Positions 1-8,051 of a stretch of 64,000 nucleotides of DNA are shown in pieces. Below the pieces are notes generated by a model. The model was given only the letters and a program-made list of their open reading frames with translations. It was not told where the DNA came from and ran no database searches. The position numbers and the translations under genes were made by a program. The stretch's first letter is position 1; every line of letters begins with the position of its first letter. Source of the DNA: Erythrobacter sp047872805 (GTDB lineage: Bacteria; Pseudomonadota; Alphaproteobacteria; Sphingomonadales; Sphingomonadaceae); contig NZ_JBLQUK010000013.1 in NCBI RefSeq assembly GCF_047872805.1, positions 1 through 64,000 of the forward strand, read 5' to 3'.

Positions 1-38
1 ACTACGCCATGCTGGACGATACCGCCATGGCAGCATAA
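1..38 (+). CDS. possible 3' end of a gene cut by the window edge
   Basis: In frame 3 the first 38 bases read as eleven sense codons (YAMLDDTAMAA) followed by TAA at 36-38. The stop lies two bases before the convergent gene that ends at position 40, which is the spacing expected of two tail-to-tail genes. The fragment is too short to assign to a family, and it could be chance reading. No function is proposed. Confidence 0.3.
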   Translation, partial: YAMLDDTAMAA

Positions 39-39
39 C

Positions 40-429
40 TTAAACCAAATGGCCTCCGGCAATCCCGGGGCGGTTCAGAGTGTGGTAGGCGGCATTGGTT
101 AGGATACGCTTGGACTTCTTTGGATCTACGCCGGATGACTCGAGATGGCGAGACATCAAATAGAAGCAAGCGATCACCCAAAACGACACAGTATGGTCCA
201 AAGCGACGCCATGTCGGGTTAGCACTTCGGCAACCTCGTGCTCGGTCACGAACCTGCTATCGTTTAGTTTGAGCGCAGCAAGCTCGCCATACATCCGGTA
301 TTCTTCGGCCCGTTCCAGCAATTCCCGCAAGTGAACATATGCGTTCCCATAACCCGGCGACAAAAGATCATATGGGAAAACAGGCCTCTCATCGGCGGGT
401 TCCGGGGGTTCCTCATCAGACATTGCCAT
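40..429 (-). CDS. hypothetical protein, acidic N-terminus
   Basis: A soluble protein of about 129 residues that I do not recognise. It starts with an acidic, proline-rich stretch (MSDEEPPEPADERP), followed by helical-looking sequence (HLRELLERAEEYRMYGELAALKLND) and a possible HEVAEVLTRHG helix. It has no signal peptide or membrane segment. In-frame starts are TTG at 441, ATG at 429 and ATG at 423; none has a good Shine-Dalgarno sequence and I chose the first ATG. The gene is convergent with the fragment at the left edge, and its upstream side carries an array of TTTCCCATA boxes, one of them inside the coding region. It may belong to an accessory element, but nothing here proves that. Confidence 0.6.
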   Translation of the reverse strand: MAMSDEEPPEPADERPVFPYDLLSPGYGNAYVHLRELLERAEEYRMYGELAALKLNDSRFVTEHEVAEVLTRHGVALDHTVSFWVIACFYLMSRHLESSGVDPKKSKRILTNAAYHTLNRPGIAGGHLV

Positions 430-452
430 TGCAATTGGCAAAGAACAGGCAG

Positions 453-485
453 TTTTCCCACTACTTTCCCATACCTATGGGAAAT
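453..485. promoter_or_regulatory. palindromic box array upstream of the hypothetical gene
   Basis: A perfect palindrome TTTCCCATACCTATGGGAAA (465-484; 9-base arms, CC centre) is preceded by a third half-site, TTTTCCCACT, at 453-462. A fourth, inverted copy (TATGGGAAAA) lies at 371-380 inside the neighbouring gene. The position just upstream of a leftward start suggests a repressor operator or, less likely, a recombinase arm/core site. The binding protein is unknown. Confidence 0.45.
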
Positions 486-563
486 GGACGCGGAGAGCGG
501 TTCGCAGCTGACTACCCGCTCCGCCAGCCGCCATTTTCCGATCCAAATTGCATTGCGGACGCG

Positions 564-579
564 CGTCAGAAATCTGACG
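564..579. promoter_or_regulatory. palindrome upstream of kynA, candidate operator
   Basis: CGTCAGAAATCTGACG has perfect 7-base arms around an AA centre and lies about 80 bases before the kynA start. Kynurenine operons are often controlled by Lrp/AsnC-type regulators (KynR), so this is a plausible site, but no regulator gene is present in the window. Confidence 0.35.
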
Positions 580-602
580 CCGGTTTACAAGAGCTTGGCT
601 GA

Positions 603-616
603 CCTGCCATGGCAGG
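603..616. promoter_or_regulatory. 14-bp palindrome in the kynA leader
   Basis: CCTGCCATGGCAGG is a perfect palindrome about 40 bases before the kynA ATG. It could be a second operator half or a leader hairpin; it is not followed by a T run, so it is not a classical terminator. Confidence 0.25.
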
Positions 617-657
617 CCTTGGAATAAAGTGAGCGATTGCGGTGTATCGGATTGACG

Positions 658-1611
658 ATGAAAGACCACACAGAAACTGAGAATCCGCCGATCCGGCGCT
701 TTGTCGAACGCGGGGTCGAGACATTCGAGGCGACAATCGAAGGCGAGATAATCCGCTGGGATCGCGGTTTGACTTACAGCAGCCACCTGCAAACCGCTCA
801 ATTGCTGTCCAGCCAGACACCGGTTTCGGACAAGCCGGATGAGATGCTGTTCATCATCATGCATCAGACCATGGAACTGTGGATCAAGCTGATGCTGCAT
901 GAAGTGCGCGAAGCGATGGACGCACTGCGAGCGGACCGGCTGGATCAGGCGGGCAGGACGCTCGACCGGACCGCCACTATCATGCAGCACATGATCCATT
1001 CGTGGGAGGTGCTGGCGACGCTCAGCCCGCCCGAGTTTCTTTCCTTTCGCGGGTTCCTGAGCAAAGCATCGGGGTTTCAGTCGCAGCAATATCGGGAGCT
1101 GGAATTTCTGCTGGGACTGAAACGTGCCGACCTTATTCTGGTGCATGCCGGCGACGATGCCGCGACAGCGTCGCTGACCAAGGTATTGAACACGCCATCG
1201 CTTTACGATGAGGTGTTGAAAGTGCTGGCGCGGCACGGGGCGGCGATCCCGGCGCACAAACTTGAGCGCGACTGGGCACAGCCTTACACTCAGAGCGAGG
1301 AGGTGGAACATGCCTGGCGCGACATTTATGCAAATCCCGAGGCGCATTGGCCGCTTTACGCACTAGGAGAAAAGGTCACTGCGCTGGAATATTACTTTCA
1401 GGAATGGCGATTCAAACACATGAAGACGGTCGCGCGGGTCATCGGATACAAGCACGGGACGGGCGGATCGTCGGGTGTGGCCTATCTGGTGCGGGCGCTT
1501 GATTTGCAATTCTTCCCCGAATTGTGGTCGATGCGAACGCGCATGAAAGTAAAGGATGATAGTGGGGCTCACGCACAAGGCTCTGGCAGTCAGGCAGAGC
1601 CCGAAGCATGA
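658..1611 (+). CDS. kynA: tryptophan 2,3-dioxygenase
   Basis: Heme enzyme of the cytosol that opens the indole ring of L-tryptophan with O2 to give N-formylkynurenine, the first step of the kynurenine pathway. The 317 residues show the family marks: the substrate-pocket segment around HQTMELWIKLMLHEV, the proximal heme histidine in RFKHMKTVARVIGYKHGTGGSSG, and a C-terminus ending LWSMRTRM. An upstream in-frame TTG (637) is possible, but ATG 658 places the conserved sequence as in relatives. The stop overlaps the kynB start by four bases, so kynA, kynB and kynU form one transcript that takes tryptophan to anthranilate and alanine. Confidence 0.96.
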   Translation: MKDHTETENPPIRRFVERGVETFEATIEGEIIRWDRGLTYSSHLQTAQLLSSQTPVSDKPDEMLFIIMHQTMELWIKLMLHEVREAMDALRADRLDQAGRTLDRTATIMQHMIHSWEVLATLSPPEFLSFRGFLSKASGFQSQQYRELEFLLGLKRADLILVHAGDDAATASLTKVLNTPSLYDEVLKVLARHGAAIPAHKLERDWAQPYTQSEEVEHAWRDIYANPEAHWPLYALGEKVTALEYYFQEWRFKHMKTVARVIGYKHGTGGSSGVAYLVRALDLQFFPELWSMRTRMKVKDDSGAHAQGSGSQAEPEA

Positions 1612-2255
1612 CCGAACCGCGAATCTGGGATATTACTCAGCGTGTCCATTCTGCTATTCCGCTCTGGCCGGGGGAGCCACCCGTCACACTATCCCGCCAC
1701 GCTGCAATTGATGCAGACTGTCCGGTGAATGTTGGCGCGATTTCCATGCCGCTGCACACCGGCACTCATGCCGATGCGCCGCTGCATTATTCGAACGGCG
1801 GCCTTGCATCAGCGGATTGCGCGCTTGAACCCTATGTTGGGCGCTGCGTTCTGATCGATGTCACCGGCGCGAGGGAGCGGGTGGAGGTCAGTGATTGCGA
1901 TTGGAAGGCGCTGGCTGGTCATACGCGCGTGTTGATGCGCAGCTATCGCCGGTTTCCGCACGATGTGTGGGATTCCAACTTTAAGGCCATCGCGCCCGAA
2001 GTTATCGAACGATTTGGCGCAGCGGGCGTGCGGCTGATCGGCGTGGATGCGCCCTCGCTCGACCCGGAAACGTCCAAGACGATGGATGCGCATCACCAAG
2101 TGCTGGCGGCAGATATGCGCATTCTCGAAGGTCTGGTGCTCGATGATGTGCCTGCCGGTGAATATGAGTTGATTGCACTGCCATTGAAGCTGGTTGGAGC
2201 CGATGCCAGCCCCGTGCGAGCCATCTTGAGAGAGGTGAGCCAATGCAAAACCTGA
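1608..2255 (+). CDS. kynB: kynurenine formamidase (cyclase family)
   Basis: Hydrolyses N-formylkynurenine to kynurenine and formate, step two of the pathway. The 215-residue protein belongs to the metal-dependent cyclase family: the metal-binding motif LHTGTHADAPLHY (H-x3-H-x3-D) is near residue 50, and VDAPSLDPETSKTMDAHH with PLKLVGADASPVRAIL marks the second half. The ATG overlaps the kynA stop (ATGA) and the end overlaps kynU by 13 bases, which supports translational coupling. Length and motifs match bacterial KynB. Confidence 0.95.
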   Translation: MTEPRIWDITQRVHSAIPLWPGEPPVTLSRHAAIDADCPVNVGAISMPLHTGTHADAPLHYSNGGLASADCALEPYVGRCVLIDVTGARERVEVSDCDWKALAGHTRVLMRSYRRFPHDVWDSNFKAIAPEVIERFGAAGVRLIGVDAPSLDPETSKTMDAHHQVLAADMRILEGLVLDDVPAGEYELIALPLKLVGADASPVRAILREVSQCKT

Positions 2256-3478
2256 TCGCCAAGGCGCAAGCGCTGGATGAAGGTGATCCGCTGGCACCAT
2301 TCCGCAACCGATTTCACCAGCGAGACGGGCTGATCTATCTCGATGGCAATTCACTGGGCTGCATGCCTCTCGCCGCGTCCCAGCGGGTGAGACAAGTGTT
2401 GGAAGGCGAATGGGCTGAAGGGCTCATCACCTCATGGCTTGGCGCGCAATGGGCCACAGCGCCGCAACGTATTGGCGATAAAATCGCCCAGCTAATTGGC
2501 GCGCAGCCGGGCGAAGTGATCGCTGCGGATTCGACCTCGATTAACATCTTCAAGGCGCTCACCGCGGCCTTGTCTCTGCGCCCGGACCGGTCGGTTATCC
2601 TGACGGAAACCACCAATTTCCCGACTGATTCCTACATGATGCAGGGGATCGAGCAATTTTCCGATGGCCGGGTAAAAGCGCAAAAGGTCGCACCAGAGGA
2701 CGTGGTGGATGCGGTTGACGAAAGCACCGCAGCGGTGCTGCTGACTCATGTGCATTACAAATCCGCTGCCGCGCGCGATCTGGCCGAGACCACGCGGCGG
2801 ATTCAACAAGCGGGGGCCTTGGCGATCTGGGATCTCAGCCACAGCACCGGGGCGCTGGAGCTTGATCTGACTGCGGCCAATGTCGATTTTGCGGTCGGAT
2901 GCGGGTATAAATTCCTCAACGGAGGGCCGGGCGCACCAGCATTTATCTACGTCGCGCGCCGCAATCAGCATGCGCAGAGCGTGCTGTCGGGTTGGTTCGG
3001 TCATGCGCAACCGTTTGCTTTTGATGAACAATATGAGCCTGCGAAGGGTGCCGACCGGTTCCTATGCGGCACGCCCTATGTGCTGGGTCTGGCGGCGCTC
3101 GAGGTTGGTGTGGACCTGATGCTTGAGGCCGACATGGCGCAGATCCGGGCAAAGTCCGTCGCGTTTGGCGACCTGTTGATCGATGCGATGGCACCGCTTT
3201 GCGATCACTACGGATTTGCTTTGACGAGCCCGTCAGAGGCCAAACACCGAGGTAGCCATGTAGCTTATGCTCATCCTCACGCTTATGCGATGGTACAGGC
3301 CCTGCGCGAATTGGATGTCATTGCCGATTTCCGCACTCCCGATGTGATCCGATTTGGCCTGACACCGCTGACATTGCGCTATGCAGACATTCCCGAGGCC
3401 GTCGTGCGGCTTGAGCAAGTGTGCCGCAAGCGCAGCTGGGACAAAGCGGAATATCGCACGCTGGCGGCGGTCACCTGA
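2243..3478 (+). CDS. kynU: kynureninase
   Basis: PLP-dependent enzyme that cleaves kynurenine to anthranilate and L-alanine. The 411-residue sequence has the fold-type I features: IYLDGNSLGCMP at the N-terminus, the cofactor loop ADSTSINIFKALTAAL, the aspartate segment IWDLSHSTGALELDL, and the Schiff-base lysine in GCGYKFLNGGPGAPAF. It is the last gene of kynABU. Its final eight bases overlap the end of the convergent anti-sigma kinase gene. No anthranilate degradation genes are in the window, so the fate of anthranilate cannot be read here. Confidence 0.96.
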   Translation: MQNLIAKAQALDEGDPLAPFRNRFHQRDGLIYLDGNSLGCMPLAASQRVRQVLEGEWAEGLITSWLGAQWATAPQRIGDKIAQLIGAQPGEVIAADSTSINIFKALTAALSLRPDRSVILTETTNFPTDSYMMQGIEQFSDGRVKAQKVAPEDVVDAVDESTAAVLLTHVHYKSAAARDLAETTRRIQQAGALAIWDLSHSTGALELDLTAANVDFAVGCGYKFLNGGPGAPAFIYVARRNQHAQSVLSGWFGHAQPFAFDEQYEPAKGADRFLCGTPYVLGLAALEVGVDLMLEADMAQIRAKSVAFGDLLIDAMAPLCDHYGFALTSPSEAKHRGSHVAYAHPHAYAMVQALRELDVIADFRTPDVIRFGLTPLTLRYADIPEAVVRLEQVCRKRSWDKAEYRTLAAVT

Positions 3479-3884
3479 TGGTCAGGCGCAGGTAATTGCG
3501 CGTGCCGTTGCGCGAATAGGAAATATCCTCGCCCCAGGCTCGCACGATCGCCAGACCTATACCGCCGCCGGTGATCGGGTCGGGTCCGGCAAAGCTGATG
3601 CCACTGGTAGGGTCGAAGGCGGCCCCTTCATCCTCCAGTTCCAGAACCATGGAGGCGCCTGTATCCTGCAGCATCAGGCACATGGACTGATCGCGTTCAG
3701 CTCCGCCATGACGTAAACAATTGGATACAAGCTCCTCAACGATGATTGCAGCCTTGACTCGAGCCCGTTCATCAAGGCAGCTTTGCGCCAGAAAGTCGCG
3801 CGCGAACTGAAGCGCCTCACGGATTGTGGAGCGAGGATCTCTTCCGCTTGCAACAAATGCTGAAAATCGTCTGCTTCGCTCCAT
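3471..3884 (-). CDS. RsbW-like anti-sigma factor / serine kinase (HATPase_c)
   Basis: A 137-residue GHKL ATPase of the RsbW/SpoIIAB type. The N-box is EELVSNCLRHG (N55), the G1 box ELEDEGAAFDP (D85) and the G2 box GGGIGLAIVRAWG (about 107-117). Such proteins bind a sigma factor or other partner and phosphorylate a STAS-domain antagonist on serine. The STAS protein and a PP2C phosphatase are encoded a few kilobases away on the same strand, with a two-gene FecR-OmpA unit on the other strand between. The 37 bp to the divergent FecR gene leave little room for two separate promoters. Its target (a sigma factor or another effector) is not in the window. Confidence 0.88.
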   Translation of the reverse strand: MERSRRFSAFVASGRDPRSTIREALQFARDFLAQSCLDERARVKAAIIVEELVSNCLRHGGAERDQSMCLMLQDTGASMVLELEDEGAAFDPTSGISFAGPDPITGGGIGLAIVRAWGEDISYSRNGTRNYLRLTIR

Positions 3885-3921
3885 AATTCTATGCTAACAC
3901 AGGTTCCAACGGGGGGGACAT

Positions 3922-4356
3922 ATGAGAAAGTTGAGCATCCTTATCGCTGCGGTGGCTGCTTTTGCCGCGCAGCCTGCATTGGCCGAAATTGGCCGCATCA
4001 AAAACGTCACCGCAGGAGTCCAAGTGATCCGTGATGGCCAAACCATCACCGCGCGGTCGGGTCTTGTCCTTGAAGAAGGTGACATTGTGACGACGGGCCA
4101 GCGAGCCAGGGTCGGCATCACTATGGCCGATGATACGCGTATGGCGGTCGGACCGAATAGCCGGATTACATTGGATGAATACCAATATGATCGCCGCCGC
4201 CAGACGGGGCGTTCGGTCACCTCAGTCAATCGCGGGTCGCTGGGCGTGACCTCAGGCAATATCACCCGCACTGGCCGAGATGCTATGCGCGTGCGCACTC
4301 CGACATCCACGCTTGGCGTGCGCGGGACGACTTTTGTGGTTGAGGTCGCGGAATGA
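3922..4356 (+). CDS. periplasmic FecR-domain protein
   Basis: A 144-residue exported protein: signal peptide MRKLSILIAAVAAFAAQPALA, then a FecR domain with the usual ending SGNITRTGRDAMRVRTPTSTLGVRGTTFVVEV. Unlike classical FecR it has no N-terminal cytoplasmic anti-sigma part and no membrane anchor, so it is a soluble periplasmic FecR domain. A strong GGGGGGGA ribosome-binding site precedes the ATG. It overlaps the OmpA-like lipoprotein gene by four bases (ATGA). Stand-alone FecR proteins occur near CHASE2 and CHAT genes in other genomes as I recall; here they surround it. A cell-wall- or ligand-binding role is an inference. Confidence 0.88.
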   Translation: MRKLSILIAAVAAFAAQPALAEIGRIKNVTAGVQVIRDGQTITARSGLVLEEGDIVTTGQRARVGITMADDTRMAVGPNSRITLDEYQYDRRRQTGRSVTSVNRGSLGVTSGNITRTGRDAMRVRTPTSTLGVRGTTFVVEVAE

Positions 4357-4955
4357 TCCGGCCCGCAGGGGCCCGAATGGGTCTGGCATTGGGCGCTGCC
4401 TTGCTGATCGCAGGATGCGCGGGCGGTGACCGTGTCACCTTGCTGTCGCATTCGGACGGCGGCCCTGACGGTGCCATTGCGGTGCTGGGCGAGGGCGGAG
4501 AGGAAACTGTGCTCGACCGCGCCAATCTTCAAGCCACTCTGACCGGCGGAAGGCCGCGTTTGAGGGAGCTTGCCGAAGCCGATCCTAACCATGTTGCCTT
4601 GATGGCAGGCCTCCCGCCGCCGCCCGCCCCGCTGATACTGATGGATTTTCCTTTTGGAGAGTTCAGCCTGTCCGCCGCGCAGATCGCCTCCATTCGCGCA
4701 CATCTTTCTGGGCTTGAAGGTCGACCCGGGTACCAGATCGAGATTCGCGGCTATACCGATTCGACTGGCGAAGAGCCCGGAAACCGCATCTTGTCGCAGG
4801 ACCGGGCTGATCGGGTGGCGGAGATTGTTCGCAATGAAGGGTTCGTTGTCGCTCAGGAAGATGTCGTCGGCATGAGCGAATTCGAAGCCATACGGGAAAA
4901 TGGCGACGGGCGGCCCGACCCCAGTTTCCGCAGGGTCGAAGTCGTCATTCGCTGA
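4353..4955 (+). CDS. OmpA-family lipoprotein
   Basis: A predicted lipoprotein of about 200 residues with lipobox LLIAGC, a spacer with a proline run (PPPPAP) and a C-terminal OmpA-like domain of about 110 residues (LSAAQIASIRAHL, IEIRGYTDSTGEEPGNRILSQDRADRVAEI, FRRVEVVIR). Such domains bind peptidoglycan. ATG 4353 overlaps the FecR stop; an internal ATG at 4377 would also give a normal signal peptide. With FecR it forms a two-gene envelope operon placed between the kinase and phosphatase of the partner-switch set. Confidence 0.85.
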   Translation: MIRPAGARMGLALGAALLIAGCAGGDRVTLLSHSDGGPDGAIAVLGEGGEETVLDRANLQATLTGGRPRLRELAEADPNHVALMAGLPPPPAPLILMDFPFGEFSLSAAQIASIRAHLSGLEGRPGYQIEIRGYTDSTGEEPGNRILSQDRADRVAEIVRNEGFVVAQEDVVGMSEFEAIRENGDGRPDPSFRRVEVVIR

Positions 4956-4974
4956 CACGATCGTAACTGCGCTA

Positions 4975-7089
4975 TCAGATGTCATTGCCGAGATAGCGCA
5001 GCGCAAAGATCGTGAGATCGTCGGTCGGGTCGTTGCTCCCCTCAAACATCCGGACCTCTTTGGCGAGGTGCATCGCGCGACTTTGTGCGGTACCATCGCT
5101 TTCGGTTTTCAATGCCGCTTCGACTCCGCCGAGACCGAACAGAATGCCTGCTTCGTTTGCTGCCTCTGTCGCGCCGTCGGTGATGATGACCAGTGTCTCG
5201 CCTTTGGCAAGCTGGAGTTGTTCGACCGGGTAAGGGAAGTCGGTCACACAAAATGGCGGCCCGCCGACCATTTCAATGGTTTTGAGCGTCCCGTCTGTAT
5301 GCACCAGAATGGGGTTCTCGTGGCCAGCATTGACCATGTGCACTGCACCGGTAGAACAGTCGATTGTTCCCACCAACATGGTCAGTCCCATTTCAGGATC
5401 GGCTTCGTCCATCAGATCATGATTCAAGGCGGCAACAGGATCGGCTAGTCCATCGGCCGCGCGGGCGAGATTGCTCTTTGACAAGGTTTTGGACAAGGCC
5501 ATGAACAGCGCTGCGGGTACGCCTTTGCCAGTCACATCACCCACCATGAACAGCAGCAGATCTTTGTTGATCTTGACCGCATCGAAGAAATCGCCGCCAA
5601 CTGATTTTGCCGGTTCGAGAACCGCACTGATCTCGGTTCGGCTATCAAGACGCGACAGCGCCCGTTGCCCTGGCACCATGCTCATTTGAATTCTGCGGGC
5701 AGCGTCCAACTCGCCTTTCTGAACGGACGCTCGCACCCGTTCTTCGACCAATTCCGCTGCGAGTCGCTTTCGTTCCGCCCGTGCCAGTGCGTAGCGAATC
5801 AAAGTCAGCGCGGTTGCGGCGCAAATACCCACCAGCAGGGGGCGTACCGGATCGAACAGCAAGTTTGCCCGCGTAAAGGCCAGCCACGAAAAAACCGGCA
5901 ACGCTAGCGCCAAACCAAATGCCGGCCACAACAACCAAGTTCGCAGCGTTATTCCAGCAGCAAGGATCAAAACGAGCAACGCCAGCGCCGCTGCTATTTC
6001 AGCGGCAAGCATCGACGGCGGGCGCGCGAGCCATTGTTCTTCAAGAATGGCATCGACCGCCTGCGCCTGCACCAGCACCCCTGCAAGCTCGCTTTTCAGC
6101 GGTGTGGCAACAATGTCGTATGTGCCCGTCGCGGATACACCCACCAGCACCACCTTGCCTTTAAATGCATCGGTTGGCACCGGTTTGCCTTGCCCCAGCA
6201 CGTCGAGGGCTGAGTACTGAGCTGCTGCGGGAATTTCACCCATACGGAACTGCATTGTTCCGCGCTGGTCGGCGGTGATCCGTGCATCGCCCATGACCAT
6301 CTTGCCATTTTCCCAGCGCAGGCCCGGTGTCCCGGTCGCAATCCGTGCCAGCTCCATTGCAAGTCCGGATGCCTGTATGTCCTGAATCAGCACCGAAAGC
6401 GGCACGCGCCTGACCACCCCGTCATCGTCCGGTGCGCCGTTGACCATTCCGTGACCCATAGCCAATTCATCGAGCTCAAAGATGCTCGCAAGTACATTTT
6501 CCGCTCTCAACGAACCGGGCGGAGGCGGGCCATCGACCACGGGGTCGAAGAAATATTCATCGGGACTTTTACCCCCGTCGCTGGTTGCAACCCGCGCCAG
6601 CACGCTTGGTACCTGACCGAGGATTGTGCCGAAATATTCGTCCATATCGGGTAGGGCGGTGATCTTTTCGCGTGTTTCGGCATCCATCTCGGTATCGAGA
6701 TAACGCCCGGCGAATGCCTCCGGGCTAAGCCGGTCCGGTTCGGTAAAATAAATATCGATGCCGATTGCACTCGGCTCGCCTTGACCGATCAGCGCAATTA
6801 GCTGTGCTGTGACATAACGCGGCCAAGGCCATTCTCCGGCGGCCTGCACGCTGGCATCGTCGATCAGCACCACGGCAACATTGTCGGCGGTGATTTCGCG
6901 CGGCGACACTCGCTGCCAAGTATCGAACACCATTCGCCGCTCAAAATCGGCAGCCAGCACGCTGAGCAGTGCCCCGATCAGCCCGCCGATCAGAACCGAA
7001 CGGATGATGATCGCTCGCCCGCCTTGTGCGGTGTTCGTGCCGGAATTGGCCGGGGCGTCAGTGTCAGAGATCGACACAGAGCCCGTCAT
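4975..7089 (-). CDS. CHASE2 sensor fused to PP2C (SpoIIE/RsbU-type) phosphatase
   Basis: A 704-residue membrane protein. A transmembrane helix near 28-48 is followed by an extracytoplasmic CHASE2 domain (about 50-360), three further membrane helices (about 365-435), a short coiled coil (RAERKRLAAELVEERVRASVQKGELDAARRIQMSM) and a SpoIIE-type serine phosphatase domain (about 470-700). The phosphatase motifs are intact: VGGDFFD, FMVGDVTGKGVPAALFM, VNAGHENP, IITDGATEA and DPTDDLTIFAL. Expected role: sense an unknown periplasmic signal and dephosphorylate the STAS protein encoded two genes upstream. Its start lies inside the end of the MBL gene (26-base overlap), so the three genes are one operon. 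Confidence 0.9.
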   Translation of the reverse strand: MTGSVSISDTDAPANSGTNTAQGGRAIIIRSVLIGGLIGALLSVLAADFERRMVFDTWQRVSPREITADNVAVVLIDDASVQAAGEWPWPRYVTAQLIALIGQGEPSAIGIDIYFTEPDRLSPEAFAGRYLDTEMDAETREKITALPDMDEYFGTILGQVPSVLARVATSDGGKSPDEYFFDPVVDGPPPPGSLRAENVLASIFELDELAMGHGMVNGAPDDDGVVRRVPLSVLIQDIQASGLAMELARIATGTPGLRWENGKMVMGDARITADQRGTMQFRMGEIPAAAQYSALDVLGQGKPVPTDAFKGKVVLVGVSATGTYDIVATPLKSELAGVLVQAQAVDAILEEQWLARPPSMLAAEIAAALALLVLILAAGITLRTWLLWPAFGLALALPVFSWLAFTRANLLFDPVRPLLVGICAATALTLIRYALARAERKRLAAELVEERVRASVQKGELDAARRIQMSMVPGQRALSRLDSRTEISAVLEPAKSVGGDFFDAVKINKDLLLFMVGDVTGKGVPAALFMALSKTLSKSNLARAADGLADPVAALNHDLMDEADPEMGLTMLVGTIDCSTGAVHMVNAGHENPILVHTDGTLKTIEMVGGPPFCVTDFPYPVEQLQLAKGETLVIITDGATEAANEAGILFGLGGVEAALKTESDGTAQSRAMHLAKEVRMFEGSNDPTDDLTIFALRYLGNDI

Positions 7090-8029
7090 ACGAACACAGC
7101 ACCGTCAATTCGGAATCACTGCGGGTCAATTCTTCATAACGGATCGTTTCGCGGTGCATCCGCTGAATATCCGCGTCGCTATAAGTGGGTTCGTGGTGAA
7201 ACAGCGCCAGCCGTTTTGCGCGCCCTTCGTGGCAAAGATCGACTGCGACGATGTTGGAGGAATGCCCCCAATCTTCCTTCATCGAAACACTATCGGCCAG
7301 CGAATACATTGTGTCCGCGATAACCAGATCCGCGCCGGATATGAATTCGACCATGGCCGATTCGGCGTCCATATTCTCGATCTTATATTCCGCATCAGTT
7401 GAATAGACTGCGGTTCGGCTGTCGCCATCGCGGAAACGATAGCCATAGCTCGCATGGCTGTGCTCTTGCCGAATAAGGGCAACGGTCAGTTCGCCGATTT
7501 CATAGTCGCGGCCAGTTTCCAGAGTGCGGAATTCGATGTCCGCTTTCAGCCAATGGAACGGAACAGGAAACGAGATTTCTTCCTGCTGTCGCCGCAGGGC
7601 CTCTTCGGCGTCGCTATGGCCGGCGTGGATGATAATCTTTGCGCCGCCAACAAAGGCGGGAACGAAGAACGGGAAACCCATGATGTGGTCCCAGTGCAGA
7701 TGCGACAGGAAAAAATGCCATTCCTTGGCCCGGTGGCCCTCAGAAAGTCGCCGCAATGTGTCCAGCCCGAATTCGCGCAGGCCCGATCCCATATCGCAAA
7801 CAACGAAGGCACCTTTGCCCGCGTCAATCTCAACACAGCTCGTAGCGCCGCCGTAACCCTGACCTACGGCGAATTCCAATTCATCTCGGGCATAATTCAG
7901 CGCTGCGGTCTTGTCGGCAAAGCTCTTGCCATTGGCATGGAGCAGCGCATCAGCAATCTTGTCGGTAATTGTCGAGGCTCGCGGTGCTACTGGTAGCGAC
8001 CCCCGCGTTCCCCAAAACCGGATCTGCAT
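7064..8029 (-). CDS. TaR3-like metallo-beta-lactamase-fold hydrolase
   Basis: A soluble 321-residue MBL-fold enzyme. It opens with MQIRFWGTRGSLPV, has the metal-binding motif SHLHWDHIMGFPFF, a later metal histidine in EHSHASYGYRF, the STDAEY aspartate, GHSSNIVAVDLC and HHEPTYSD. This combination fits the TaR3-like group of unknown substrate. The reading frame is open 48 codons further upstream, but the conserved start and a G-rich ribosome-binding site favour ATG 8029. It sits between the STAS and CHASE2-phosphatase genes. Some MBL enzymes are cyclic-nucleotide phosphodiesterases, which would pair with the nearby adenylate cyclase; that is speculation. Confidence 0.86.
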   Translation of the reverse strand: MQIRFWGTRGSLPVAPRASTITDKIADALLHANGKSFADKTAALNYARDELEFAVGQGYGGATSCVEIDAGKGAFVVCDMGSGLREFGLDTLRRLSEGHRAKEWHFFLSHLHWDHIMGFPFFVPAFVGGAKIIIHAGHSDAEEALRRQQEEISFPVPFHWLKADIEFRTLETGRDYEIGELTVALIRQEHSHASYGYRFRDGDSRTAVYSTDAEYKIENMDAESAMVEFISGADLVIADTMYSLADSVSMKEDWGHSSNIVAVDLCHEGRAKRLALFHHEPTYSDADIQRMHRETIRYEELTRSDSELTVLCSYDGLCVDL

Positions 8030-8051
8030 ACGCCCCCCCCAATAAAATGCG

